Shown here: in pieces, positions 17,020 through 25,934 of the stretch
Layout of the letters: each line of letters begins with the position of its first letter
How positions within the stretch are numbered: the first letter of the stretch is position 1
Assembly (NCBI GenBank): GCA_947085045.1
Contig: CAMTUU010000002.1
Location: 372,001 to 436,000 of the forward strand
Direction: 5' to 3'
DNA length: 64,000 bases
DNA from: Pseudolysinimonas_A sp947085045
GTDB taxonomy: Bacteria; Actinomycetota; Actinomycetes; Actinomycetales; Microbacteriaceae
Position numbers and translations under genes: made by a program
Notes under the pieces: generated by a model
Told to the model about the DNA's origin: nothing
What the model saw: only the letters and a program-made list of their open reading frames with translations
Databases searched by the model: none

Positions 17020-20000
17020 GAGGCGGGGGCCGCCGGGTCCGGCGGGACGAACAGGGCGGTCAGCACGCCGCCGACCCACGCGATCAGCTCGGCGTCGGTG
17101 CCCTGCGGCAGCGGGATGCTGAGCGCCTTCGCCGCCGCGAACTCGCGGGCACCCGGGTACATCCGCTTGAGCCGCAGCTGCTTGGAGTCGGGCAGCTCGG
17201 CGGGCGCGATGCGCAGGTTGCCGCCGACGGCGACGACGTCCGAGAGCCCCGCCTTGATCGCCACGCGTCGCAGCCGTGAGATCGCGATGAGGTTCTGCAC
17301 CGATTCGGGGAGGTCGCCGTAGCGGTCGGTGAGCTCCTCGGCGACCGAGTCGATCGCCTCGTCGGGCGACGCCGGAGCCGCCGCCGTCGAGAGCTTCTGG
17401 TACGCCTCGAGCCGGAGCCGCTCGCTCTCGAGGTACTCCTCGGGGATGCGGGCATCCACCGGCAGTTCGAGGCGCAGTTCGGTCTGCCCCTCGGCGACGT
17501 CGCCGCGGAAGGTCGCGACCGCCTCGCCGATCATGCGCAGGTAGAGGTCGAAGCCGACCCCGGCGATGTGGCCCGACTGCTCGCCGCCGAGCAGGTTGCC
17601 GGCGCCGCGGATCTCGAGGTCCTTGAGCGCCACCTGCATCCCCGACCCGAGTTCGGTGTTCGCGGCGATCGTCTCGAGGCGGTCCTGGGCGACCTCGCCC
17701 AGCGGCTTGTCGTCGTCGTAGAGGAAGTAGGCGTAGGCGCGCTCCCGGCCGCGTCCCACGCGTCCGCGGATCTGATGCAGCTGCGACAGGCCGTACTTGT
17801 CGGCGGCGTCGATGATCAGGGTGTTCGCGTTGGCGATGTCGATGCCGGTCTCGATGATGGTCGTGCTGACGAGCACGTCGAACTTGCGCTCCCAGAAGTC
17901 GACGATGACCTGCTCGAGCACGCTCTCGGAGAGCTGTCCGTGCGCCACCGCGATCCGCGCCTCGGGCACGAGGTCGGCGAGTTGCGCCGCGATCCGGTTG
18001 ATCGACGACACCCGGTTGTGCACGAAGAACACCTGGCCCTCGCGCAGCAGCTCGCGCCGGATGGCGGCGCTCACCTGCTTCTCGTTCCACGGTCCGACGA
18101 AGGTGAGGATCGGATGCCGGTCTTCCGGCGGCGTCGCGAGGGTCGACATCTCGCGGATGCCGGTGACCGCCATCTCGAGCGTGCGCGGGATCGGCGTCGC
18201 CGACATCGCCAGGATGTCGACGTTCGTCTTGAGCTTCTTCAGCGCATCCTTGTGCTCGACGCCGAAGCGCTGCTCCTCGTCGATGATCACGAGCCCGAGG
18301 TCCTTGAAGCGGATGCCCTCCGACAGGAGTCGATGCGTGCCGATGACGACATCCACCTCACCGGTGGCGAGACCCTCGATCGTCTCCTTCGACTCCTTCG
18401 CCGTCTGGAACCGGCTGAGCGCGCGGAGGTGCACGGGGAAGCCGGCGAACCGCTCGGCGAAGGTCTCCATGTGCTGCCGCACGAGCAGCGTCGTCGGCAC
18501 GAGCATGACGACCTGCTTGCCGTCCTGCACCGCCTTGAACGCCGCCCGGATCGCGATCTCGGTCTTGCCGTAGCCGACGTCGCCCGAGATGAGGCGGTCC
18601 ATCGGGATCGGCCGCTCCATGTCGGCTTTGACGTCGTCGATGGTCACGAGCTGGTCGGGCGTCTCCGCGAACGGGAACGCCTCTTCGAGCTCCCGCTGCC
18701 ACGGGGTGTCGGGCGGGAACGCGTGTCCCTGGCTCGCCATCCGCGCGGAGTAGAGCTTCACCAGTTCGACGGCGATGTCGCGCACGGCCTTGCGGGCCTT
18801 GCCCTTCGCCGCCGCCCAGTCGGAGCCGCCCATCTTCGACAGCGCCGGGGCCTCGCCGCCGACGTACCGGCTCAGCAGGTCGAGCTGATCGGTCGGCACG
18901 CTCAGCCGATCGGGGGCCCCGCCGCGCTTGCTCGGCGCGTACTCGATCACGAGGTACTCGCGGGTCACCTTCGCGTGGGTCGTGCCGAGCGGACCGCGGG
19001 CCGTGCGCTCCCCGGACGCCACCTCCCGCGAGATCAGCTCGACGAATCGGCCGATGCCGTGGGTCTCGTGCACGACGTAATCGCCGGACTTCAGCTGCAG
19101 CGGGTCGACCACGTTCTTGCGGCGACTCGCCAGCTTGCCGCGGCTGCGAGTGTCGATCGCCTGGGCCCGGCCGTAGAACTCCGCCTCGGAGAGCACCGCG
19201 ATCTTCTCGTCGGGCAACGCGAAGCCGGCCTCGATCGTCGCCTGCTCGACCTCGGGCTCGACGCCCGCCTGCGCGAGCACGTCGCGCGCGCGCTCGACCA
19301 TGCCGGTGCCGGCCGCCGTCACGGTGACCTGCCAGCCGTCGCGCACGAGCGCGGCGACGTGATCGACGGCACCCTCGACCTGCCCGGCGAAGCTCGGGAT
19401 CGGGATGCCGGGAACTCGCACGACCTCGTCGGCGTCGGAGTCGAACGGGCTGAACGTCCACCAGGTGCGCGGGGCGGCCGCGGCCCGCAGCTGGGAGACG
19501 GTGAGGAAGTCGCCGCGGTCGAGGCTGATCGGTGCCTTCGCTCCGGCCGTCGCCGCGCTCCACGCCGCGTCGAGGAACTCGCGGTTCGTCTCGGCCAGGC
19601 TCATCGCCCGCGTCGCGACGCGTTCCGGGCTGAGGATCGCGACCGCGGCATCCTCGGGCAGCAGGTCGGTGATCGGCACCAGTTCGCCGACGAGCGCGGG
19701 GGCGAGCGACTCCATCCCCTCGACCGGGATGCCCTCGCCGATCTTGGCGAGCATCCCCTCGAGACTCGGGAACTCGCGCTCCATCTCCTTCGCGCGCTGC
19801 CGCACGTCGGGCGTCAGCAGCATCTCGCGGCTCGGGAGCAGGTCGACCGCGCCGAGGTCGCCGTCGATCGATCGCTGGTCGGCGACCGAGAACGCCCGCA
19901 GCGTCTCGATCTCGTCGCCGAAGAAGTCGGCGCGCACGGGATGTTCGGCATCCGGCGGGAAGACGTCGAGGATGCCGCCGCGCACCGCGAACTCGCCGCG

Positions 20001-20525
20001 GCGGGTGACCAGGTCGACCCGGGCGTAGGCGAGTTCGGCGAGCTGAAGCGACAGCGCGGCGAGGTCGTACCCGCGGCCGCCGGCCGTGAGCTTCACCGTC
20101 TCGACGTCGGCGAGCCCGGCCACGACCGGCTGGAGTGCGGCGCGCACCGTCGTCACGACGACGAGGTGGCCCTCGGGCTTCGCCACCCAGCGGCCGACCT
20201 CGCGCAGCGCGCTCAGGCGACGGCCGACGGTCTCGGCGCTCGGGCTGAGCCGTTCGTGCGGCAGCGTCTCCCACGCGGGGAAGTCGAGCACGGTCGCCGT
20301 GGGCAGGTAGGCGCGCAGCGACCCGATGACGGCATCCACCTCGCGTCCGGTCGCGGTGATCGCGAGCACCGCCTGGGCGTCACCGCGCGCGGCGAGCAGG
20401 GCGGCGAGCACGGGCACCCGCAACCCCTCGACCATCGAGAAGTCGGCATCCTTCTCGGCGGACGTCAGAGCGGTTTCGAGCGCGCGGGCATGCATCAACC
20501 CCGGAATCAACGCGTGCAGACCCAC
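17016..20525 (-). CDS. mfd: Transcription-repair coupling factor
   Basis: 1169 residues from GTG 20525 (VGLHALIPGL, the family-like N-terminus; ATG 20495 is an alternative). The UvrB-homology part is N-terminal, the RNA polymerase-interacting domain is near residues 480-560 (GDYVVHETHGIGRF), and a SF2 helicase follows with Walker A GDVGYGKTEIAIRAAF, DEEQ-type box IDEEQRFGVEHKD, and SATPIPRTLEMA. The TRG motif region (LHQIRGRVGRGRERAYAYFLY) is near residue 930. It removes stalled RNA polymerase and recruits UvrA. It follows pth and rplY on the same strand, a conserved actinobacterial order. Confidence 0.97.
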   Translation of the reverse strand: MGLHALIPGLMHARALETALTSAEKDADFSMVEGLRVPVLAALLAARGDAQAVLAITATGREVDAVIGSLRAYLPTATVLDFPAWETLPHERLSPSAETVGRRLSALREVGRWVAKPEGHLVVVTTVRAALQPVVAGLADVETVKLTAGGRGYDLAALSLQLAELAYARVDLVTRRGEFAVRGGILDVFPPDAEHPVRADFFGDEIETLRAFSVADQRSIDGDLGAVDLLPSREMLLTPDVRQRAKEMEREFPSLEGMLAKIGEGIPVEGMESLAPALVGELVPITDLLPEDAAVAILSPERVATRAMSLAETNREFLDAAWSAATAGAKAPISLDRGDFLTVSQLRAAAAPRTWWTFSPFDSDADEVVRVPGIPIPSFAGQVEGAVDHVAALVRDGWQVTVTAAGTGMVERARDVLAQAGVEPEVEQATIEAGFALPDEKIAVLSEAEFYGRAQAIDTRSRGKLASRRKNVVDPLQLKSGDYVVHETHGIGRFVELISREVASGERTARGPLGTTHAKVTREYLVIEYAPSKRGGAPDRLSVPTDQLDLLSRYVGGEAPALSKMGGSDWAAAKGKARKAVRDIAVELVKLYSARMASQGHAFPPDTPWQRELEEAFPFAETPDQLVTIDDVKADMERPIPMDRLISGDVGYGKTEIAIRAAFKAVQDGKQVVMLVPTTLLVRQHMETFAERFAGFPVHLRALSRFQTAKESKETIEGLATGEVDVVIGTHRLLSEGIRFKDLGLVIIDEEQRFGVEHKDALKKLKTNVDILAMSATPIPRTLEMAVTGIREMSTLATPPEDRHPILTFVGPWNEKQVSAAIRRELLREGQVFFVHNRVSSINRIAAQLADLVPEARIAVAHGQLSESVLEQVIVDFWERKFDVLVSTTIIETGIDIANANTLIIDAADKYGLSQLHQIRGRVGRGRERAYAYFLYDDDKPLGEVAQDRLETIAANTELGSGMQVALKDLEIRGAGNLLGGEQSGHIAGVGFDLYLRMIGEAVATFRGDVAEGQTELRLELPVDARIPEEYLESERLRLEAYQKLSTAAAPASPDEAIDSVAEELTDRYGDLPESVQNLIAISRLRRVAIKAGLSDVVAVGGNLRIAPAELPDSKQLRLKRMYPGAREFAAAKALSIPLPQGTDAELIAWVGGVLTALFVPPDPAAPAS

Positions 20526-20568
20526 TTGTTCGAGCTTAGGGCGTGTCTCGGACTCGCGCTTCCGCGGC

Positions 20569-21153
20569 TCAGTCCTTCGGCGCGTGCACGCGCTGCTGCG
20601 CGGTGAGGAGGCCGTCGGTGAGCACCAGCTCGACGGCATCCGCCGCATCGGAGATCAGGTTCGGCAGCGTCTCGCGCTCCGCCTTGGAGAATGGCGAGAG
20701 CACGAAGTCGGCGGGATCCTGCCGGCCGGGGGGACGCCCGACGCCGACCCGCACCCGCACGAAGTCAGGGCCGGCGACGGCGATGATGTCCCGCACGCCG
20801 TTGTGACCGCCCGGTCCGCCGCCGGTCTTCAGCCGGACAGTGTCATAGGGCAGATCGAGTTCGTCGTGGATGACGATCAGGCGCGAGGCGTCGAGCGAGT
20901 AGAACTTCAGCAGCCCCGCGACGGGGCGACCGGAGACGTTCATGAACGTCGAGGGCACGGCGAGCGCGATCCGTTCGCCACCCGGACGGACCCGGGCTTC
21001 GGCAACGGTCGCGCCCACCTTGTGCACCTTGAAGGTCGCGCTGAGCCGGGATGCCAGCTCCGCGACGACCATCTGGCCGACGTTGTGACGGTGGCCGGCG
21101 TAGCCGGGCCCGGGATTCCCGAGCCCGACCACGAGCCAGCGATCGTCGGCCAC
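20569..21153 (-). CDS. pth: Peptidyl-tRNA hydrolase
   Basis: 194 residues, GTG start. It has the Pth family residues: Asn in VVGLGNPGPGYAG, catalytic His in HRHNVG (about residue 22), MNVSGRPV, and HDELDLPYDTVRLKTGGGPGGHNG. It recycles peptidyl-tRNA released from ribosomes. It starts 9 bases after the end of rplY, so the two are cotranscribed, as in many actinobacteria. Confidence 0.97.
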   Translation of the reverse strand: MADDRWLVVGLGNPGPGYAGHRHNVGQMVVAELASRLSATFKVHKVGATVAEARVRPGGERIALAVPSTFMNVSGRPVAGLLKFYSLDASRLIVIHDELDLPYDTVRLKTGGGPGGHNGVRDIIAVAGPDFVRVRVGVGRPPGRQDPADFVLSPFSKAERETLPNLISDAADAVELVLTDGLLTAQQRVHAPKD

Positions 21154-21162
21154 GAGCGGGAG

Positions 21163-21855
21163 TTACTCCGCGGCGTCGGCAGCCGGGGCGTCGCCCTCGG
21201 CGTCGGCAGCGGCCTCGTCGCCCTCGGCGCCTTCGCCCTCGGCGCCCTCGGCGTCGTCCTCACCGAGGTCGACCTGGGTCTCGCCGGTGATGCCGACGAT
21301 GAGCACCTCGGGGTCGGTGATGAGGGTCGCGCCGGTGGGCAGCTTGACGTCCTTCGCGAGGATCTGGGCGCCTTCGCGCAGGCCTTCGATGCTGACCGTG
21401 ACGCTCTCCGGGATGTGGGTCGCCTCGACCTCGAGCGAGATCGTGTTCGAGTCCTGGTTGACGCTCGTCTCGGGAGCGGACTCGCCCTCGAGGTGCACCG
21501 GCACGTCCACGGTGACCTTCTCGCCGACGCGCACGACGATGAGGTCGAGGTGCTCGATGATCTGGTGCACCGGGTCCTTCTGCACATCCTTCACGAGGGC
21601 GAGCTGGCTCTTGCCGTTGATCTGCAGGTCGAGCACCTGGTTGGCCTTGCGGATGATCAGGCCCGTCTCGTGGCCCGGCAGGGCGACGTGCTGCGGCTCG
21701 GTGCCGTGGCCGTAGATCACGGCGGGGATCTTGCCGGCGGCGCGGAGGCGGCGGGCGAAGCCCTTGCCGAATTCGGTGCGCACCTCGACGGTGAGCTTGT
21801 TGTCGTCCGCGTGATCCTTGGCGTTGGCGGCCTTGTTCTGCTTGGCGGTGACCAT
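21163..21855 (-). CDS. rplY: 50S ribosomal protein L25/general stress protein Ctc
   Basis: 230 residues. An N-terminal L25 5S-rRNA-binding domain (TEFGKGFARRLRAAGKIPAVIYGHG) is followed by the TL5/Ctc beta domain (VGEKVTVDVPVHLEGESAP) and an acidic Ala/Glu/Asp-rich tail of about 45 residues (EGAEGDEAAADAEGD). The length and tail are those of actinobacterial CTC-type L25. A ribosome site TAGGAG lies 8 bases before the ATG. Cotranscribed with pth. Confidence 0.96.
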   Translation of the reverse strand: MVTAKQNKAANAKDHADDNKLTVEVRTEFGKGFARRLRAAGKIPAVIYGHGTEPQHVALPGHETGLIIRKANQVLDLQINGKSQLALVKDVQKDPVHQIIEHLDLIVVRVGEKVTVDVPVHLEGESAPETSVNQDSNTISLEVEATHIPESVTVSIEGLREGAQILAKDVKLPTGATLITDPEVLIVGITGETQVDLGEDDAEGAEGEGAEGDEAAADAEGDAPAADAAE

Positions 21856-22006
21856 GGTCGTACTCCTAGAGATGTCGGGCGGTCAGGCCCAGTGGATTGT
21901 CTGTTCAACTCGAACGCACGAAAGCGCGAGGAAGACCTGGGGCCACCCCACCGCGTCGATCACGGCCCCGTTGGTCAGGGCCCTCGCCGAAGTTCAGTGC
22001 CCCATG

Positions 22007-22852
22007 CTACAGGGCGTCGCCGGACTCCGGTACCTCGTCGGTTCCGCGCACGGAGCCGCCGACCGCCGCCGCGAGGAACGACGCGCCCGCCACCATGACG
22101 AGCCCGTAGGCGCCGAGCAGGTTGCCCGAGAGAGTGGCGGCGAACGTCGGCGTGACGAAGAGGAAGACGCCCACGACCAGCGCGAGGGCCCCGGCGAGCA
22201 CTGCTCCGACCGACGACCACCGCAACAGGATGCCGGCGAGCCCGGCCAGCACACCGGCGGCCACGGTCACCCCGGCGGTGAGCGCGTCGTACTTGAAGAG
22301 CATCAGGATCGATCGCACGAACGATCCACCCGCGACGATCAACAGCGTCGTCGCGCCGAGCAGCGCGACCGCGCCGAGGGCGGAGGACACCGCGACGGCA
22401 GTCGGGCTCGACGGGCCGTCGAGCCGGCGCGACCTCACCCCGAGAGCGGCGCCGACGAGGAACGCGCCGACGACGAGCGCCGTGCCGGAGAAGTAGAAGA
22501 CGGTCGCCCCGTCGGCCATCGCCGGGTCGAAGACGCCCAGCATGCGGGTGATCTGGAAGACCGGGCTGAAGATCCCGCCGCCGAACGGGTTGCCGAACGG
22601 CACGACGAGGGCGAGCAGGCCGAGCAGTGCGTGGATGGCCCCGACGACGAGGATGCCGACCCAGTGCACGGCGAGCGAGAGCGCGCCCGCGGCGAGGAAG
22701 AGCACCCCGAGGATCGTGAGCACGATCGCTCCCGGGTCGGACGTCAGGGTGGCGGCCGATCGCGCCTGAGCGGATGCCCCGAACCAGGTCATCGACAATC
22801 CGGCGACGGTTCCAGCACCCGCGACCAGCAGGCTGAGGAAGGGTCGGAGCAC
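22007..22852 (-). CDS. Multi-spanning membrane protein, function unknown
   Basis: 281 residues, GTG start at 22852. About eight hydrophobic segments in two similar halves: each has a segment of the type ILGVLFLAAGALSLAVHWVGILVVGAIHALLGLLAL. The spacing recalls DUF4383-type actinobacterial membrane proteins, but I cannot confirm the family. The C-terminal tail is short and acidic (GTDEVPESGDAL). It lies between the hydroxyacid dehydrogenase and the rplY promoter region, alone on its strand with gaps of 44 and 151 bases. Confidence 0.75.
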   Translation of the reverse strand: MLRPFLSLLVAGAGTVAGLSMTWFGASAQARSAATLTSDPGAIVLTILGVLFLAAGALSLAVHWVGILVVGAIHALLGLLALVVPFGNPFGGGIFSPVFQITRMLGVFDPAMADGATVFYFSGTALVVGAFLVGAALGVRSRRLDGPSSPTAVAVSSALGAVALLGATTLLIVAGGSFVRSILMLFKYDALTAGVTVAAGVLAGLAGILLRWSSVGAVLAGALALVVGVFLFVTPTFAATLSGNLLGAYGLVMVAGASFLAAAVGGSVRGTDEVPESGDAL

Positions 22853-22896
22853 GGCGTCAGCCTACCCGCGCGTCCCGGGGAACCGGCCGGGAGGAG

Positions 22897-23940
22897 TCAG
22901 TAGAACTCGACGGTATCGACGACGTTCCGCAGGGGCTCCCCGTCGAGCAGCCGCCGGGCGTTCTCGGCCACGAGCTCCGTCACGCCCCGCGCCTCGTTGC
23001 CGGCGACCGCCGCGGTGTGCGGGCTGATCAGCACCCCGGGCAGATCCCAGAGCGGGCTGTCGGCGGGCAGCGGCTCGACCGCGGCGACGTCGAGCACCGC
23101 CGTGCCGACCTGACCCGCGCGGAGCGCCTCGATCAGCGCCGGCTCGTCGATCGTCGTCCCGCGCCCGACGTTGACCACGGTGATGCCGGGCCGCACCGCC
23201 GCGAACACCTCGGCGCCCAGCATCCGCTCGGTCTGCGCGGTGCCGGGTAACGCCATGACGATCGCGTCGGCCCCGGCGGCTGCGGCGGCGAGCTGCTCGA
23301 CCGGACGCACGTCGGCGACGCCGGGCACCTTCACATCCCGTCGGTGGATGCCGACCACCCGCGCTCCGAGAGCGGTGAGTTTCACGGCGACCGCCCGGCC
23401 GATCGAGCCGAGTCCCACGACCAGCACCGTCGAGGAGCGCACCGAGCCGACGACGCGGTAGTCGCCCCAGACGTGACGGGACTGCTCGTCCCGGAGGCGG
23501 CCGAGGTGCTGCGCACCGGCGAGCACGCCGAACACGGCGAACTCGGCGAGGGCCTCCGCGTGCACCCCGGCCGAGGTCGTGAAGACGATCCGCTCGAGGT
23601 CGGCGGGGGCCAGCCTCGCCGCCTGCACCTGCTGCCCGCCGCCGGCCGGGATCGTGTGCACCCAGCGCAGCCCCGGATTCGCGGCGACCGTGCGGGCCAG
23701 CGCCCGCCCCGACTGCTCGGGCACTCCGAACAGCGCGTCGGCCGAATCGACGAGCCGCTCGTACTCGGTCTGCTGTTGCGGCGTGCGCCGGAACCCCGGA
23801 TCGTTGTGCCCGACCAGGATGTCGACGGGCCCGAGCAGGTCGGCCGGATGGACGACCTCCAGCCGCGGCTCGAGCCGGGCGAGCAGCTCCACCTCTACGG
23901 CGGGCAGCGGATTGGTGATGACGATCCGCAGGTCAGCCAC
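22897..23940 (-). CDS. D-2-hydroxyacid dehydrogenase (NAD-dependent)
   Basis: 347 residues from GTG 23940, preceded by a strong AAGGAGG ribosome site. The NAD-binding Rossmann domain has VLVVGLGSIGRAVAVKL near residue 165. The catalytic residues fit the family: Arg in NVGRGTTIDEPAL, Glu in AAVEPLPADSPLW, and His in LISPHTAAVAGNE. Relatives reduce glyoxylate, hydroxypyruvate or other 2-ketoacids. It overlaps the 3' end of gntK by 8 bases, so it may work with gluconate or 2-ketogluconate metabolism; a 2-ketoaldonate reductase role is an inference from this context. Confidence 0.9.
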   Translation of the reverse strand: MADLRIVITNPLPAVEVELLARLEPRLEVVHPADLLGPVDILVGHNDPGFRRTPQQQTEYERLVDSADALFGVPEQSGRALARTVAANPGLRWVHTIPAGGGQQVQAARLAPADLERIVFTTSAGVHAEALAEFAVFGVLAGAQHLGRLRDEQSRHVWGDYRVVGSVRSSTVLVVGLGSIGRAVAVKLTALGARVVGIHRRDVKVPGVADVRPVEQLAAAAAGADAIVMALPGTAQTERMLGAEVFAAVRPGITVVNVGRGTTIDEPALIEALRAGQVGTAVLDVAAVEPLPADSPLWDLPGVLISPHTAAVAGNEARGVTELVAENARRLLDGEPLRNVVDTVEFY

Positions 23941-24436
23941 GACCCTCCTCCTTCCTGAGCCGTCCAACCACCAGCTCGACGATCTCGTCGGGTCGCAGGG
24001 CGACATCCACGGGGATCGCGTTCTCGTCTGGGGCGGGCTCCTCGAGCGTCGCCAACTGGGAGTCGAGCAGAGCGGTCGGCATGAAGTGCCCCGTGCGGCC
24101 CTGCATGCGCGCGGCGAGCAGCTGGGGGGTGCCGTGCAGGTAGACGAGCGCGAGGTCGGGTGCGGCCGCGCGCAGACGGTCCCGGTAGGCGCGCTTGAGC
24201 GCCGAGCACGCGACCACGACGGGGCTATCGAGTTCGGCCGCGATCCGGTCGAGCCACGGGGCGCGGTCGGCGTCGGTCAGCGGGATGCCCGCCGCCATCT
24301 TCGCGACGTTGACGGCGGGATGCAGGTCGTCGCCTTCGACGAACGGGATGCCGAGCGTGTCGGCGAGGGCGACCCCGACCGTGGACTTGCCGGTGCCGGA
24401 GACGCCCATGACGATGACGGAACGAGAGAAAGACAT
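23933..24436 (-). CDS. gntK: Gluconokinase
   Basis: 167 residues. Walker A GVSGTGKSTVG is at residues 11-21, followed by FVEGDDLHPAVNVAKMAAG, the substrate region of GntK, and ACSALKRAYRDRLR. ATP phosphorylates gluconate to 6-phosphogluconate, the substrate of the divergently encoded gnd 28 bases away. The ATG at 24436 is preferred over an in-frame GTG 9 bases upstream. The 3' end overlaps the hydroxyacid dehydrogenase gene. Confidence 0.93.
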   Translation of the reverse strand: MSFSRSVIVMGVSGTGKSTVGVALADTLGIPFVEGDDLHPAVNVAKMAAGIPLTDADRAPWLDRIAAELDSPVVVACSALKRAYRDRLRAAAPDLALVYLHGTPQLLAARMQGRTGHFMPTALLDSQLATLEEPAPDENAIPVDVALRPDEIVELVVGRLRKEEGRG

Positions 24437-24464
24437 CGCATCCACGCTAGTAGCCTGGAGAACC

Positions 24465-25925
24465 GTGACCACCACCGCTTCCGCCACCGCCAACATCGGA
24501 GTCGTCGGCCTCGCCGTCATGGGCTCCAACCTCGCCCGCAACCTGGCCTCCCGCGAGGGCAACACGGTCGCCATCTTCAACCGCTCGCCCGAGAAGACCG
24601 ACACCCTCGTCGCCGAGCATCCCGAGGCCGGTTTCGTCCCGACGAAGTCGTACGCCGAGTTCGCGGCATCGCTGCAGAAGCCCCGCACGGCGCTCATCAT
24701 GGTGCAGGCCGGCACGGGCACGGATGCCGTCATCGACGAGCTGGTGAAGGTGTTCGAGCCGGGCGACATCATCGTCGACGGCGGGAACGCGCTGTTCACC
24801 GACACCATCCGCCGCGAGAAGGCGGTGCGCGAAACCGGCATCAACTTCGTCGGCGCGGGCATCTCCGGCGGCGAGGAGGGCGCGCTGAACGGCCCGTCGA
24901 TCATGCCCGGCGGCTCCGACGAGTCGTGGGTCACGCTCGGCCCCATCCTCACGTCGATCGCGGCGATCGCCGAGGGTGAGCCGTGCGTCACCCACGTCGG
25001 CCACGACGGCGCCGGTCACTTCGTGAAGATGATCCACAACGGCATCGAGTACGCCGACATGCAGTTGATCGCCGAGGCCTACGACCTGATCCGCCGCGGC
25101 ACCGGCAAGACGCCCGCCGAGATCGCCGAGATCTTCGCCGACTGGAACCGCGGTGAGCTCGAGTCGTACCTGATCGAGATCACCGCCGAGGTGCTGCGTC
25201 AGGTCGACGCCTCGACCGGACGGCCCCTGGTCGACGTCATCCTCGACCACGCCGGATCGAAGGGCACCGGCGTCTGGACCGTGCAGACGGCGCTCGACCT
25301 CGGCATCCCCGTCTCGGGCATCGCCGAAGCCGTCTTCGCTCGATCGCTGTCGTCGAAGCCGGCCCAGCGTGCGGCCGCGTCCGCGCTGCCGGGCCCCGAC
25401 TCCGAAGGCTGGAAGCCGGCCGACCCCGACGCCTTCATCGAGGGCGTGCGGCTTGCGCTGTACGCCTCGAAGGTCATCGCCTACTCGCAGGGCTTCGACG
25501 CCATCGTCGCCGGGGCGAAGCAGTACGGCTGGGACATCCAGAAGGGAGAGATCGCGAAGATCTGGCGCGGCGGCTGCATCATCCGCGCCCGCTTCCTCAA
25601 CCGCATCACCGAGGCCTACGCGGCCGACCCGGGACTCGTCGCCCTCGTCACCGCCCCGTTCTTCGCCGACGTGATGGCGACGGCGCAGACCGCGTGGCGC
25701 AACGTCGTCGCGGATGCGGCGCACGCCGGCATCCCCGCCCCCGCGTTCTCGTCGTCGCTGTCGTACTACGACGGCCTCCGCGCCGACCGGCTGCCCGCCG
25801 CGCTCGTGCAGGGGCAGCGCGACTTCTTCGGGGCGCACACCTACCAGCGCGTCGACCGCGACGGGACGTTCCACACGCTGTGGTCGGGCGACCGGAGCGA
25901 GATCGAGGCGGCCGACTCGCACTGA
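24465..25925 (+). CDS. gnd: 6-phosphogluconate dehydrogenase (decarboxylating)
   Basis: 486 residues from GTG 24465 with TGGAG upstream. The NADP-binding N-terminus is IGVVGLAVMGSNLARNLAS. The catalytic block has GAGISGGEEGALNGPSIMPGG with the conserved His and Lys in GHFVKMIHNGIEY. The C-terminal segment GQRDFFGAHTYQRVD completes the long form. It oxidises 6-phosphogluconate to ribulose 5-phosphate in the pentose phosphate pathway. Divergent from gntK across 28 bases, so gluconate use and 6-phosphogluconate oxidation are paired here. Confidence 0.97.
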   Translation: MTTTASATANIGVVGLAVMGSNLARNLASREGNTVAIFNRSPEKTDTLVAEHPEAGFVPTKSYAEFAASLQKPRTALIMVQAGTGTDAVIDELVKVFEPGDIIVDGGNALFTDTIRREKAVRETGINFVGAGISGGEEGALNGPSIMPGGSDESWVTLGPILTSIAAIAEGEPCVTHVGHDGAGHFVKMIHNGIEYADMQLIAEAYDLIRRGTGKTPAEIAEIFADWNRGELESYLIEITAEVLRQVDASTGRPLVDVILDHAGSKGTGVWTVQTALDLGIPVSGIAEAVFARSLSSKPAQRAAASALPGPDSEGWKPADPDAFIEGVRLALYASKVIAYSQGFDAIVAGAKQYGWDIQKGEIAKIWRGGCIIRARFLNRITEAYAADPGLVALVTAPFFADVMATAQTAWRNVVADAAHAGIPAPAFSSSLSYYDGLRADRLPAALVQGQRDFFGAHTYQRVDRDGTFHTLWSGDRSEIEAADSH

Positions 25926-25934
25926 GAGTTTTCC

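Noticed and set aside
17568..20606. A plus-strand open frame of about 1000 codons antisense to mfd
   Set aside because: Low-complexity His/Arg/Leu-rich translation with no motifs; mfd is certain on the minus strand.
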